From Pseudoalteromonas sp. BSi20652 (GTDB lineage: Bacteria > Pseudomonadota > Gammaproteobacteria > Enterobacterales > Alteromonadaceae), in contig NZ_BADT01000041.1 of the NCBI RefSeq assembly GCF_000239855.1, positions 1-64,000 of the forward strand: DNA of 64,000 bases, given 5' to 3'. A program made the translations under genes and the position numbers. The first letter of the stretch is position 1. Each line of letters begins with the position of its first letter. The notes beneath the pieces were generated by a model. It searched no databases. It saw nothing but the letters and a program-made list of their open reading frames with translations, and was not told the origin of the DNA. Positions 53,423 to 62,992 of the stretch are shown one piece after another.

Positions 53423-53893
53423 TTAATCGTTTATATCTATGTCGGCAAATATCATTCCGCGACGCATGCTTCTAGTTGCTAAAAATACCTCGCCAAGTAA
53501 TGACATAAATGCACATATCAATAATGCCATGGCAGCAACAAAACAGCTGGCAATGGTAACACCTAAATTAATAGACTGGATGTGTGATAAAAATAACAAC
53601 ATAACTACCGCGCATACAAGAAGTGCGCTTAATACACTTAAACTAAAAGCAATATGTATACATCGAGAACGTTTTAATAGGGCGCGCAGCTCTGTAGCGA
53701 GTGATTTATTAAAGTCCTCATCAGTACTCACTTTTAGTTTTCGCTCAAGTTGGCGTGCACGATCTGTTATGCGTGCTAAGCGGTTTGATAAAACTCCTAA
53801 GGTTGCAGCAATACCGGTAATTAAAAATACTGGGGCTACGGCTGTTTGAATAACTTTAGCCATAGTCAAAATGTTTATTACTTCGTTATTCAT
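53423..53893 (-). CDS. DUF2721 family membrane protein
   Basis: A 156-residue inner-membrane protein of the DUF2721 family. N-terminal helix IQTAVAPVFLITGIAATLGVLSNRLARITDRARQLE is the signature, followed by a cytoplasmic linker and two more helices (IAFSLSVLSALLVCAVVMLLFL, LGVTIASCFVAAMALLICAFMSLLGEVF). Function unknown. It stands alone between the cytochrome c' gene and the subtilase, with its own promoter region shared with neither. Confidence 0.9.
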   Translation of the reverse strand: MNNEVINILTMAKVIQTAVAPVFLITGIAATLGVLSNRLARITDRARQLERKLKVSTDEDFNKSLATELRALLKRSRCIHIAFSLSVLSALLVCAVVMLLFLSHIQSINLGVTIASCFVAAMALLICAFMSLLGEVFLATRSMRRGMIFADIDIND

Positions 53894-54126
53894 GTGATTC
53901 TCAAAGAAAAGTTAATGTTGTTTACATTAGTTCACAAAGGTGTATTTTTATTTATTATTTAAAATCAATGGCTTGTGTTTTTTTTTATTGTTTTCAACAA
54001 TAAACGTCATTTTTTTGTAACCAAGCTGTTGCTAGGGGGGTTGTGAACGCTTTATATTCATAGATACGCCTTAATCATTTTGATTACTTCAAATACAATA
54101 ATACATAACCTATCCAAGGGGAACTC

Positions 54127-57100
54127 ATGGCTAATAATATAATAAAAAAAACGGCTATTGCTACGGCAGTATCAAGCGCGTTTATTGCGACTTTTGTTAA
54201 CGCAGCTGATTTACCAAATGCAACAGTTAATTACAAACATGTAGAACAAGTTATAGAAGTAGCTGCAGACAAAAAAGAACCTTCAGCACATATGATTGTT
54301 TTAAAAACAGCAACATCTGTTGACGCTGTAACTGCGGGTACTTATCAAGCGTCAAGTAACCGTGAAATCACAGCGCAGGTTGAGCAGCTTCAAGACATTA
54401 TGGCTGCTGAATTAAGTAATTTAGATTTTGATGCAAAAGTTATTGGTAGAACAAAGATTTTAGCTCCAACTTTAATCGTACAAGCAACCCCAGAAGCTTT
54501 AAAGCAGATAGCTAAAGATGATCGCGTTGCAAAAGTATTACCTATGTTTGACCGTGAACTTCACGTTGCAGCAAGCTCTGATTACATCAACGCTAAACCA
54601 TTAATTACTGATGGTATTGTAAGCGGTAAAGGTCAGCGTGTTGCAGTACTAGATACAGGTATTGACTATACTCACGCAGCATTTGGTGGTGACGGTACTG
54701 TTGAGGCTTATCTTGCTGCACAAGCAGATCCAACAACGGTTGCATGGCCGCAAGGTGTTGTACAAGGTGGTTATGACTTTATTCGTGATGATGCGGATCC
54801 AATTGAAAATGACGCTGCAAATTCACCATCTACAGGTGATGCAACAAATCATGGTACATCATCTGCAAACTCTGTAAACGGTATTGCACCAGATGTAGAG
54901 CTATATGCATATTCTGTATGTGGTGGTGGTTGTCCAAGTGCTGCTCAAGCTGCGGCACTAGAAGCTGCAATGGATCCAAATGGCGATGGTGATATTTCAG
55001 ACCGTGTAGATGTAATGAATATGTCACTAGGTGGTGAGTTTGGCGATACATATACAGGTGGTGGTGCACAATACCTAATTCAACGTGCTGTTGAGCTTGG
55101 CGTTAACATGGTGATTTCAGCAGGTAACGATGGTGATAACCCATTCCGTGTTGGTGGTCCAAGTACAACACCTAATGCATTATCTGTAGGTGCAATGACA
55201 CACCCAACAACTGAAGTTGGCATTGCAAGTGGTACGGTTGCCGGTGTTGAAGGCGATATTCAAGTATCAGGATTTGGTCCACAAGGCGACTTTACTATAT
55301 CAGGTGCTGATATTGATTTAGTTTACCCAAGTGCCAACCAAAACGGCTGTGATGCATTTGCAGACGATGTTGATTTTACAGATAAAGCTGTATTAATTGA
55401 CCGTGGTGCCTGTGCATTTACTCAAAAAGTATTAAATGCACAAGCTAAAGGCGCAGAATTTGTATTTATTGCAAATAACGTTGACGATGGAACACCAGCG
55501 CCAATGGGTGGCTTTGATGCTGACGTTACGATTAAAAACGTAGGGATTAATTTCGCTGCAGGTGCAGCATTAAAAGCGCAGCTAGAAGCTGGCGGCCCAG
55601 CGACTTTTGATATTAGTGTTGAGATTAAAACGACAGCTGGCGCGGTTGCGACATTCTCATCGCGTGGTCCTTCAATGGATGGCTTATTAAAACCAGAAAT
55701 AACAGCACCTGGAACGAGTATTGATGTTGCTGCTGCAGGAACGCAAACAGGCACAAACCCTGTATCGGGTACGTCTTTCTCAGGTCCAATTACAGCTGGC
55801 GCAGTTGCTATGATCCGTGAGGCTCATCCTAATCGTAACGCGTTTGAGATTAAAGCAACAATCATGAATGCGGCAAATCTTGAAGTAACAAACGAGCCAT
55901 TGGCTATTAATCCAGATTCAGATCTTGCGCCTATTAGTATGATTGGTGCTGGTTTAGTTGATGTGACTAAAGCGGTTAACTTACCGGTTGCAGCATGGGT
56001 ACACAATGCCGAGTTTGATACAAAACAAGCTGCGCTTTCTTACGGTTTAGTGAGTCTTGCAGAAGCTGGTTCAATCACTAAAACAGTCACTGTGAAAAAC
56101 TTCTCTGCTGAAGCTAAAACATACAGCCTTCGTACAGAGGCTCGTTACAAAATCGATGTAGATTCTGGAGCGGTAAGCTGGGATTTCCCTGAGTCAGTAA
56201 CAATACCAGCAGGTCAAGCTGTAAACTTTGACATAACAATGATAGTTGATCCTAGCAAGCTACCTACATGGGAATTAGAAAACCCATTCAGTGCTGATGA
56301 AATTGCTGCTCGAAGCGCTGCGCTTACATCAATTGAGTTTGATGGTGCGTTAGTATTTGATGATGCGTCAACAGAGACAACTCATGATTTACACGTTGTT
56401 TATCATGCAATGCCAAAAGCGGCAACAGAGCTAAGCTATACTGCTGAACTGATTGACAATGAAGTTGCACTCGTACTTGAAAATACAGGTCAAACTGAAA
56501 TCACTCCTCAAGCTGAAAGCATTATTGCGGTAGGCACAGAGAAGACAATTGAAGAGGCAGAATATAACATTCTGTCGAGCTCATTCTCTGCATTTGGTGC
56601 TGACTTCTGTGATTCAGGTATTTACATCACATCATCAATTCAACTACGTGACCCGCTAACGCACACTTTCCAAGCAGGCTACAGAGTTGAAATAGATACA
56701 GATAATGATGGCGTTGCGGATCAGTTTTTACAAAACTTAAATGACCGTGGACGTACAACGGCGTCACCGGGTCGTAGCCGTACATTAATTGGTACTACAG
56801 ATGGTGCTGGCAACGATGCTTGGGCATGGGGTACACCACTTCTTCATTCAGCAGGCGAAGATACTATTACATTTACCGGTTGTTCTGAGCTAATGAACAT
56901 TGATAGTACGTTACTTGGTCAGCCAATGAACTTTAGAGTATCTGTGGGTTACCCAAGCTACCAATCAGGTGTTTTCTCTGAGACAGACAGTGTAACGGGC
57001 TCAGTGGTATTTGGTGTTCAACCAGAGGTTCAAATGACTTCGCTTGAAACTGGCGAAGCTGTTGCATCACTTCTACCTGGTGAAAAAGCAATGGTATCTG

Positions 57101-57597
57101 CAAGCGGTCCATTTGTTTTATCTCAAGGTTCTGGCACTAACATCATCAAGGCAATGACAAGCGAAGAGCTTACATTACCAGCTATTGAAGCGCCTATCTT
57201 AATTGGTGGAGAATTTTCAGTCTCTGAAGATGCAGTGAGCGGCACAGTAGTCGGTACACTTACAATTGAAGATGCCGAGTTTGATTTAGCGGTTTCTGAG
57301 TACTATGTTCAATCAAACACAAATATAGGTTTAAGTGTTGATGAGCAAGGTCAAGTTGTTGTTGCTGATACAGCTATGTTAGCAGGCAATACAGTTGCTG
57401 AAATGGAAGTTGTTGCAATTGATATTCGCGGCAATGTATCTGAACCAGCAATGGTTACTGTTACTATCAATGAAGTTGTTGCTCCAATTCCAACAGTTGT
57501 ACCTGAGACAGTTAAGAAGAGTTCTTCAGGCTCACTAGCTTGGTTAACACTGCTTGTTGCGCCTTTCGCATTTATGCGTCGTCGCAAGCAAAAGTAA
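54127..57597 (+). CDS. S8 serine peptidase (subtilase) with GlyGly-CTERM-like sorting signal
   Basis: A 1156-residue exported subtilase. Signal peptide (1-27), an I9-type propeptide (about 50-145), then the peptidase domain with Asp176 (VAVLDTGID), His242 (NHGTSSANSVNG) and Ser550 (GTSFSGP), interrupted by a PA domain at about 400-480 (DKAVLIDRGACAFTQKVLNAQAKGAEFVFI). Residues about 620-1130 hold Fn3-like and cadherin-like beta domains. The end (SSSGSLAWLTLLVAPFAFMRRRKQK) is a glycine/serine stretch, TM and Arg cluster, as in GlyGly-CTERM proteins processed by rhombosortase and exported by type II secretion. No rhombosortase gene is in the window. Confidence 0.9.
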   Translation: MANNIIKKTAIATAVSSAFIATFVNAADLPNATVNYKHVEQVIEVAADKKEPSAHMIVLKTATSVDAVTAGTYQASSNREITAQVEQLQDIMAAELSNLDFDAKVIGRTKILAPTLIVQATPEALKQIAKDDRVAKVLPMFDRELHVAASSDYINAKPLITDGIVSGKGQRVAVLDTGIDYTHAAFGGDGTVEAYLAAQADPTTVAWPQGVVQGGYDFIRDDADPIENDAANSPSTGDATNHGTSSANSVNGIAPDVELYAYSVCGGGCPSAAQAAALEAAMDPNGDGDISDRVDVMNMSLGGEFGDTYTGGGAQYLIQRAVELGVNMVISAGNDGDNPFRVGGPSTTPNALSVGAMTHPTTEVGIASGTVAGVEGDIQVSGFGPQGDFTISGADIDLVYPSANQNGCDAFADDVDFTDKAVLIDRGACAFTQKVLNAQAKGAEFVFIANNVDDGTPAPMGGFDADVTIKNVGINFAAGAALKAQLEAGGPATFDISVEIKTTAGAVATFSSRGPSMDGLLKPEITAPGTSIDVAAAGTQTGTNPVSGTSFSGPITAGAVAMIREAHPNRNAFEIKATIMNAANLEVTNEPLAINPDSDLAPISMIGAGLVDVTKAVNLPVAAWVHNAEFDTKQAALSYGLVSLAEAGSITKTVTVKNFSAEAKTYSLRTEARYKIDVDSGAVSWDFPESVTIPAGQAVNFDITMIVDPSKLPTWELENPFSADEIAARSAALTSIEFDGALVFDDASTETTHDLHVVYHAMPKAATELSYTAELIDNEVALVLENTGQTEITPQAESIIAVGTEKTIEEAEYNILSSSFSAFGADFCDSGIYITSSIQLRDPLTHTFQAGYRVEIDTDNDGVADQFLQNLNDRGRTTASPGRSRTLIGTTDGAGNDAWAWGTPLLHSAGEDTITFTGCSELMNIDSTLLGQPMNFRVSVGYPSYQSGVFSETDSVTGSVVFGVQPEVQMTSLETGEAVASLLPGEKAMVSASGPFVLSQGSGTNIIKAMTSEELTLPAIEAPILIGGEFSVSEDAVSGTVVGTLTIEDAEFDLAVSEYYVQSNTNIGLSVDEQGQVVVADTAMLAGNTVAEMEVVAIDIRGNVSEPAMVTVTINEVVAPIPTVVPETVKKSSSGSLAWLTLLVAPFAFMRRRKQK

Positions 57598-57624
57598 ACT
57601 GAAAAAACTTTGTAAGTACTAAAT

Positions 57625-57648
57625 AAAGGGAGCTTCGGCTCCCTTTTT
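57625..57648 (+). terminator. terminator after the subtilase gene
   Basis: AAAGGGAGC and GCTCCCTTT around a TTCG tetraloop, with T run. Confidence 0.9.
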
Positions 57649-57732
57649 ACATAGCTTCACAAACTAAATCACATCTCTCGTTAATTTTAGGTATATTTAA
57701 CTAACAAACAAAAATAATAAGGATTTTGCCTG

Positions 57733-59907
57733 ATGACACGTACTCCCTTTGCACTCGCTGCACTCTCGCTCGCTATTTTAAGTGGTTGTAATAAAGCCCC
57801 TGAAAATACTCAAAAAAACACTGTTCAAGTTGAGTCAGCTCAAGTAGTAACCGCGTTTGCACCTATTGCTAAAAAAGTACCCCATGAAATGACAATTCAT
57901 GGCGATACACGTATCGATAATTACTATTGGCTACGTGATGACGAACGCAAAGCACCTGAGATCATTAACTACTTAGAAGCAGAAAATGCGTATTCTGAAG
58001 CTATGCTCGCACATACTAAAACACTGCAAAGTAGTTTGTTTGAAGAGCTTAAAGGGCGAATCCAAAAAGATGATGACTCTGTTCCAGTAAAAAACGGAGA
58101 GTACTATTACTCGTCGCAAACTCGCGGCGATAACGAGTACACTACTTACTTACGCAGTAGCGATTTTGCAGGCACTGATCAGGACGTTATTTTAGACGTA
58201 AATGAATTAGCTAAAGGTCATGATTATTATGCAGTGAGTGGCTTAGATGTAAGTCCAAATGGCAATTTAATGGCTTATGGCGAAGATACTGTTAGCCGTC
58301 GTATTTATAGTATAAAAATAAAAGATTTAACAACCGGTAAATTACTCGAAGACACACTTGAGGGCACTAACGGTGGCATTGTGTGGGCAAACGATAATAA
58401 AACGGTTTACTACATTAAAAAAGATTTACAAACTCTACTAGGTTATCAAGTGTATCGTCATACATTAGGTACATCGCAAGCTGATGATGAGCTAATTTAC
58501 GAAGAAACTGATACCAGTTACTACATGGGTATGAGTAAAAGCAAAGATGAGTCAGAGATTTATATTTGGCACAGTAGCACGGCTGCATCAGGCGTATCTG
58601 TATTAAGTGCTGATGATACTAAGGCAATGCCTAAACGCTTAATTGAGCGCGAAGCAGGGCTTGAATATGATATTTCGAAGCTAGGGAATACTTACTATAT
58701 TGTCACTAATTTAAATGCCGTAAACTTTCAGCTAATGAAAGTCGATATTGATAAAGCCGGTGATAAAGCAAATTGGCAAAGTGTGATCCCAGCGCGTGAT
58801 GATATTAAACTCGAAGGCATTGATTTATTTAATGACTACTTAGTTTACCAAGAGCGTGAAATGGGCCAATCAAAATTGATTGCGCGCAATTTAAAAACAG
58901 GTAAAGAGCTACCACTTAGCTTTAACGATAGTGCGTATACAATTAACGCCTACGGTAATAACGAGCTCGATAGCAGCACGTTACGTGTTTACTACACAAG
59001 CATGACCACACCGGGTTCTTCGTACGATGTAGATTTAGCGACTGGCGATAAAACGCTTCTTAAGCAACAAGTTGTATTAGGTGATTTTGATGCTGACAAT
59101 TACGCCTCAGAGCGTATTTTTGTAACCGCTCGCGACGGCGTAAAAGTACCGGTTAGTTTGGTTTATAGAAAAGAGCTATTTAAAAAAGATGGCACTAACC
59201 CGCTACTGCAATATGGTTATGGCTCGTATGGTGCAACCATGGATCCAACTTTCTCAAGCTCACGTTTGAGCTTGTTAGATCGTGGTTTTGTATTTGCAAT
59301 TGCGCATGTACGTGGCTCGCAAATGCTAGGTCGTCCGTGGTACGAAGACGGCAAGCTACTCACTAAAAAGAATACGTTTAATGACTTTGTTGACGTAACT
59401 AAGTCATTGGTTTCTCAAAAGTATGGTGCAAAAGATGAAATATTTGCGTTAGGCGGCAGTGCTGGTGGCTTATTAATGGGCGCAGTAGCAAACCAAGCGC
59501 CCGAGCTTTATAAAGGCATGGTTGCTGCGGTACCGTTTGTAGATGTAGTAACAACGATGCTTGATGCGAGCATTCCGCTTACAACAAATGAATACGGCGA
59601 ATGGGGTAATCCAAACGAAAAAGCGTATTACGATTACATGTTGTCTTACTCGCCATACGACCAAGTATCTAAGCAAGCATATCCTAATATGCTAGTTACG
59701 ACTGGTTTGCACGATTCACAAGTTCAATACTTTGAACCGGCAAAATGGGTTGCTAAGCTACGAGACTATAAAACTGATAACAATAAGTTACTGTTTAAAA
59801 TAGATATGGAAGCAGGGCACGGCGGCGCATCGGGTCGCTTTAAACGCTTAGAAGATACCGCGCTAAACTATGCATTTATGCTTGATTTAGCGGGTATTAA
59901 AAAGTAA
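57733..59907 (+). CDS. S9 family peptidase, oligopeptidase B type, lipoprotein
   Basis: A 724-residue lipoprotein (signal LAILSGC, Cys at about residue 19) of the prolyl-oligopeptidase fold. An N-terminal beta-propeller (about 70-460) is followed by the alpha/beta-hydrolase domain with Ser576 (GGSAGG), Asp661 (HDSQVQYFEP) and His696 (EAGHGG). The overall order and spacing (Ser to His 120 residues) match oligopeptidase B, which cuts after Lys/Arg in short peptides. It is a single transcript in the envelope, next to the subtilase gene, so the two may cooperate in peptide use. Confidence 0.92.
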   Translation: MTRTPFALAALSLAILSGCNKAPENTQKNTVQVESAQVVTAFAPIAKKVPHEMTIHGDTRIDNYYWLRDDERKAPEIINYLEAENAYSEAMLAHTKTLQSSLFEELKGRIQKDDDSVPVKNGEYYYSSQTRGDNEYTTYLRSSDFAGTDQDVILDVNELAKGHDYYAVSGLDVSPNGNLMAYGEDTVSRRIYSIKIKDLTTGKLLEDTLEGTNGGIVWANDNKTVYYIKKDLQTLLGYQVYRHTLGTSQADDELIYEETDTSYYMGMSKSKDESEIYIWHSSTAASGVSVLSADDTKAMPKRLIEREAGLEYDISKLGNTYYIVTNLNAVNFQLMKVDIDKAGDKANWQSVIPARDDIKLEGIDLFNDYLVYQEREMGQSKLIARNLKTGKELPLSFNDSAYTINAYGNNELDSSTLRVYYTSMTTPGSSYDVDLATGDKTLLKQQVVLGDFDADNYASERIFVTARDGVKVPVSLVYRKELFKKDGTNPLLQYGYGSYGATMDPTFSSSRLSLLDRGFVFAIAHVRGSQMLGRPWYEDGKLLTKKNTFNDFVDVTKSLVSQKYGAKDEIFALGGSAGGLLMGAVANQAPELYKGMVAAVPFVDVVTTMLDASIPLTTNEYGEWGNPNEKAYYDYMLSYSPYDQVSKQAYPNMLVTTGLHDSQVQYFEPAKWVAKLRDYKTDNNKLLFKIDMEAGHGGASGRFKRLEDTALNYAFMLDLAGIKK

Positions 59908-59940
59908 TTAATTTATATATTTAAAATAAACAAAAAATGT

Positions 59941-59970
59941 AAGGTGCTTTTTAAGAAAGCACCTTTTTTT
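59941..59970. terminator. bidirectional terminator overlapping the kinase stop codon
   Basis: AAGGTGCTTT and AAAGCACCTT pair around TTAAG; the histidine kinase stop codon (TTA on + at 59951-59953) lies in the loop. A T run follows for the peptidase transcript. Confidence 0.85.
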
Positions 59971-61438
59971 GTGGCAAATTAAAGCTAAACATAGTGCCTT
60001 TACCAATTTCACTTTGTACGTGAATTTCGCTATCCATCAGTTTTAATAACCCTCTGCAAATAGCCAATCCTAAACCACCTTGCTGGCGCCCCTCTTTATT
60101 AGAATTACTTGCTTGGTAATGTGGGTCAAAAATAGCATTCAGCTCATCTTCTTTTATACCTACACCAGTGTCTGATACGTGCACAAATAGTTGATTATCG
60201 TTACTGCGTTTTACATGTACTGCAATGCTGCCGCCGCGAGGCGTATGCCTAATTGCATTATCAATTAAGTTACTTAACACGCGCTCTAATTTGGCTATAT
60301 CGGCAACCACAGGAAAATCACAAATCGCGGGTTCGACCGACAAACTAATACCTTTTTTATCAACGGCTAAACTAAACTTTGCCATGCAATCGTAAATGAG
60401 CTCACCTAAATTAAAGGTTTCTTTATTTATACTTATTTCGCCATTTTCTAAGTGAGCAAGCTCAAATATTTGCTCTATGAGTAGCTTTAATTGCCCGCAA
60501 TTATTAAGCGATACCTGTAAGTATTCTTGCTGCTCTTGTTTACTTAGTTGCTCGCCCGACTGGTTTAATACTTCTAAAAATCCTTGCAAGGAAGCAAGGG
60601 GTGTACGAAGGTCGTGCGATAGATGAGTCAGTAACTCTTTACGTTGTTTATCGCCTTGCTCAAGCTCTTTAAATTGCTCATTAATACGGGTAAGCATGGC
60701 TTGAATACTTCGCCCTAAACTATGCACTTCGTTACTTTTTTGTGTTGAGTAGTTACTTAGCTTGGTGTCGGTAAGGCTGTAGTTAGCGGCTTCAATATTA
60801 CTAACATCGCGTGCTAAACGCTGAATTGGATTGGTAAAAAAGCGTAGCAAAATTAGCATCGCAATAAATAAAAATGAAAGTGCAGAGCCAAGCCATAAAG
60901 CGGCTAGCCATAACTTGTCATTATTTTTTACAGTGCTAAGTGAGGTGTCGTAAGCTTCGCCACCAATAATTACATATAAATAGCCTTGTAGCTTATCTTG
61001 ATTAAATACTGGCGCGGCTGAAAATATTTTTTGTTGCTCTTTATTGCGAGGATTATCACCATAAATAGGTGCAGCGCTTGGGTCGTTAATCAGTCTTTTT
61101 AAAGGCGTTAAACTAATATGCGTGCGTTTAACTTTACCTGGCTTTGCTGAGTAAGTAAGAATTTTTCCGGTTTCGTCTACAAAATAAAATTCAAACGCCG
61201 GGCCTAATAACATTAAGGTATGAAAGAGGTTTTCAAGCGCTTTATAGTCATAAACTCCTTCTTTTATTAGTGGGTTATCTTGTACTAAATGTTCCGCTAA
61301 CGCTAAGTGCAGATTTTGTTCAGCATGGTGTTTTGAAGTCAGTTCTAATTGCTTACTCCAGCCGTAAACAAGGGCGCAAATAAAACAAAAAATTACGACG
61401 AGCGATATAGCTAATTTTTGATACAAAGATAATTTCAT
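59951..61438 (-). CDS. sensor histidine kinase of the spondin operon
   Basis: A 495-residue membrane kinase. TM1 at about residues 8-28, a periplasmic sensor part (about 30-172), TM2 (about 173-197), a HAMP linker, then the phospho-acceptor His275 in HLSHDLRTPLASLQGF and the ATP-binding boxes N (LIDNAIRHTPRGG), G1 (DTGVGIKEDE) and G2 (GGLGLAICRGL). It is cotranscribed with the response regulator (10-base gap) and lies downstream of two exported spondin-domain genes on the same strand. Its stop codon is in the terminator loop. The signal sensed is unknown; the spondin proteins are candidates for linked function. Confidence 0.93.
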   Translation of the reverse strand: MKLSLYQKLAISLVVIFCFICALVYGWSKQLELTSKHHAEQNLHLALAEHLVQDNPLIKEGVYDYKALENLFHTLMLLGPAFEFYFVDETGKILTYSAKPGKVKRTHISLTPLKRLINDPSAAPIYGDNPRNKEQQKIFSAAPVFNQDKLQGYLYVIIGGEAYDTSLSTVKNNDKLWLAALWLGSALSFLFIAMLILLRFFTNPIQRLARDVSNIEAANYSLTDTKLSNYSTQKSNEVHSLGRSIQAMLTRINEQFKELEQGDKQRKELLTHLSHDLRTPLASLQGFLEVLNQSGEQLSKQEQQEYLQVSLNNCGQLKLLIEQIFELAHLENGEISINKETFNLGELIYDCMAKFSLAVDKKGISLSVEPAICDFPVVADIAKLERVLSNLIDNAIRHTPRGGSIAVHVKRSNDNQLFVHVSDTGVGIKEDELNAIFDPHYQASNSNKEGRQQGGLGLAICRGLLKLMDSEIHVQSEIGKGTMFSFNLPQKKVLS

Positions 61439-61448
61439 AATAGGTGTC

Positions 61449-62174
61449 TTAATTTAGTTGGCTAGGGTTTAGTTTGTAACCAACCCCCCAAACGGTTTCG
61501 ATAATAGGCGCTTGTTGGTGTTCTTCTAGCTTGGCACGTAAGCGGTTTATATGTGAATTAACCGTGTGCTCATAGCCGCTGTGTTGGTAACCCCATACTT
61601 TATCGAGTAACTGCTGACGACTAAAAACATGATTAGGATGGCGTGCAAAGTAAACGAGTAAATCAAATTCGGTGGCGGTAAGGTTAAGGGCTTGTTTGCC
61701 TAAATACACTTGGTGCGAACTAAATTCTATGTTTAGTGAGCCTACATTGAGTTTTTGTTCGCTATCAACGGGGGAGTTGTCATTGTTTTGACTAGCGAGT
61801 AGTTGTGCTCTGTGGCGTAATTGGGTTTTTACTCTGGCTTGCAATTCGCGTGCAAAAAAGGGTTTGCAAATATAATCATCAGCGCCCATTTCAAGACCAA
61901 TTACTCTGTCCATATCGCTACTAAGCGCGGTGAGTAAAATTACGGAGGTAGTTGGGTAGTGTTCTTTTATTTTTCGGCATAAGCTCAAACCATCCATTAG
62001 GGGTAAGTTTATATCGAGTAGAATCAGCCCGTAGGAATGCTTAGCTATCTTTTTTAGTGCAAGTTCTGCACTTACTACATGATCAACATGTAAGTTAAGT
62101 GAAGTAAGTTGTGTGGTAATTAATTTACCTATTTCTCTGTCGTCTTCTACTACTAATATTTTTTCGTGACGCAT
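61449..62174 (-). CDS. response regulator, OmpR/PhoB type
   Basis: A 241-residue cytoplasmic regulator. Receiver domain (1-120) with the acidic pair EDD, phospho-acceptor Asp54 (LLDINLPLMDG) and the Lys of KPFF; then an OmpR-type winged helix (about 145-238; DKVWGYQHSGYEHTVNSHINRLRAKLE and the wing VWGVGYKL). Partner of the kinase immediately downstream. An imperfect hairpin with a T run on its 5' side (62186-62213) lies between the spondin genes and this pair, which may lower its expression relative to the spondin genes. Confidence 0.93.
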   Translation of the reverse strand: MRHEKILVVEDDREIGKLITTQLTSLNLHVDHVVSAELALKKIAKHSYGLILLDINLPLMDGLSLCRKIKEHYPTTSVILLTALSSDMDRVIGLEMGADDYICKPFFARELQARVKTQLRHRAQLLASQNNDNSPVDSEQKLNVGSLNIEFSSHQVYLGKQALNLTATEFDLLVYFARHPNHVFSRQQLLDKVWGYQHSGYEHTVNSHINRLRAKLEEHQQAPIIETVWGVGYKLNPSQLN

Positions 62175-62185
62175 GTATTACCTCG

Positions 62186-62213
62186 TAAAAAGGGGGGCAT
62201 CCGTGCTCCCTTA
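62186..62213 (-). terminator. attenuator-like hairpin inside the spondin operon
   Basis: On the minus strand AAGGGAGCA, CGGA, TGCCCCCCTT form an imperfect stem with one mismatch and a bulge, followed by TTTTT. It is placed between the second spondin gene and the response regulator, so partial termination is likely. Confidence 0.55.
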
Positions 62214-62259
62214 CTTCCCCATTACAAGCTGGTATATCAAGGTGATACTGATAAACGAA

Positions 62260-62982
62260 TTACTGAGTACGGGTAATAACAACTTTTGCTAATGGGTTAT
62301 CAAATTTATGCTCAGGGCTAAGCACTGAACTCGATAAGCCATCTTCATTTGTCACTACACCAGGGTGCCTTGCTACAAAATCAACATCATCACGAGTTTC
62401 ATTAAAGCCTTCTCCGCCATCAGCAGGACCGGGTATCGTACCAGCTGCTTCTGTATTTGCTTCAGTACCTGCATCATAAGCAACGGTAGTGCGAGTTAAA
62501 GAGTCGCCTACAGCTAATGCAGATACATCTAAAGCACTAAGACCGGTAAATCCATCATTTGTATTCACCATCATTGTTGCCAATGATAGTTTAAGTTCAG
62601 CAAGTGAATCTGTTGTTAATGTAATTGTAGTGCTTGCACCTGGTCCAACAGGCCCTTCGCTTGATGCGTTGGCAATGGCGTTTTCTAATACAAGCAATTG
62701 GCTATTATCACCGCCTTCAGCCATTGTTTCTAATGCAACCGATGCCGCGCTACCTATTTGCCAAAGTGTGCCTTCGGTATGTGCAATAACGGCAACTGGC
62801 GATAATGGCTGACCAGCTGTTAAGTTACTCACGGTCACATCAAATGTATAACTTACAGGTGTTGGCGCAGGAGGTGTAACAACTTGTTCAGGTTCGTTAC
62901 TATCGTTATCGCCACAGGCTGCAAGTGAGGCTGCAAGTGCTACAACCACGATACTTTTTTTAAGGTTATTTAAAGATGCCAT
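62260..62982 (-). CDS. spondin-domain lipoprotein
   Basis: A 240-residue exported lipoprotein. The signal (MASLNNLKKSIVVVALAASLAAC) has an LAAC box, followed by an acidic and proline-rich linker. Residues about 45-235 match the spondin N-terminal domain as found in bacteria: YTFDVTVSNLTAGQPLSPVAVIAHT, ALETMAEGGDNSQLL, TMMVNTNDGFTGL and YDAGTEANTEAAGTIPGP. It is 10 bases after the paralogous gene 62993-63694 and shares its strand with the two-component genes. Function unknown; an outer-membrane or surface location is inferred. Confidence 0.85.
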   Translation of the reverse strand: MASLNNLKKSIVVVALAASLAACGDNDSNEPEQVVTPPAPTPVSYTFDVTVSNLTAGQPLSPVAVIAHTEGTLWQIGSAASVALETMAEGGDNSQLLVLENAIANASSEGPVGPGASTTITLTTDSLAELKLSLATMMVNTNDGFTGLSALDVSALAVGDSLTRTTVAYDAGTEANTEAAGTIPGPADGGEGFNETRDDVDFVARHPGVVTNEDGLSSSVLSPEHKFDNPLAKVVITRTQ

Positions 62983-62992
62983 GATAATGCTC

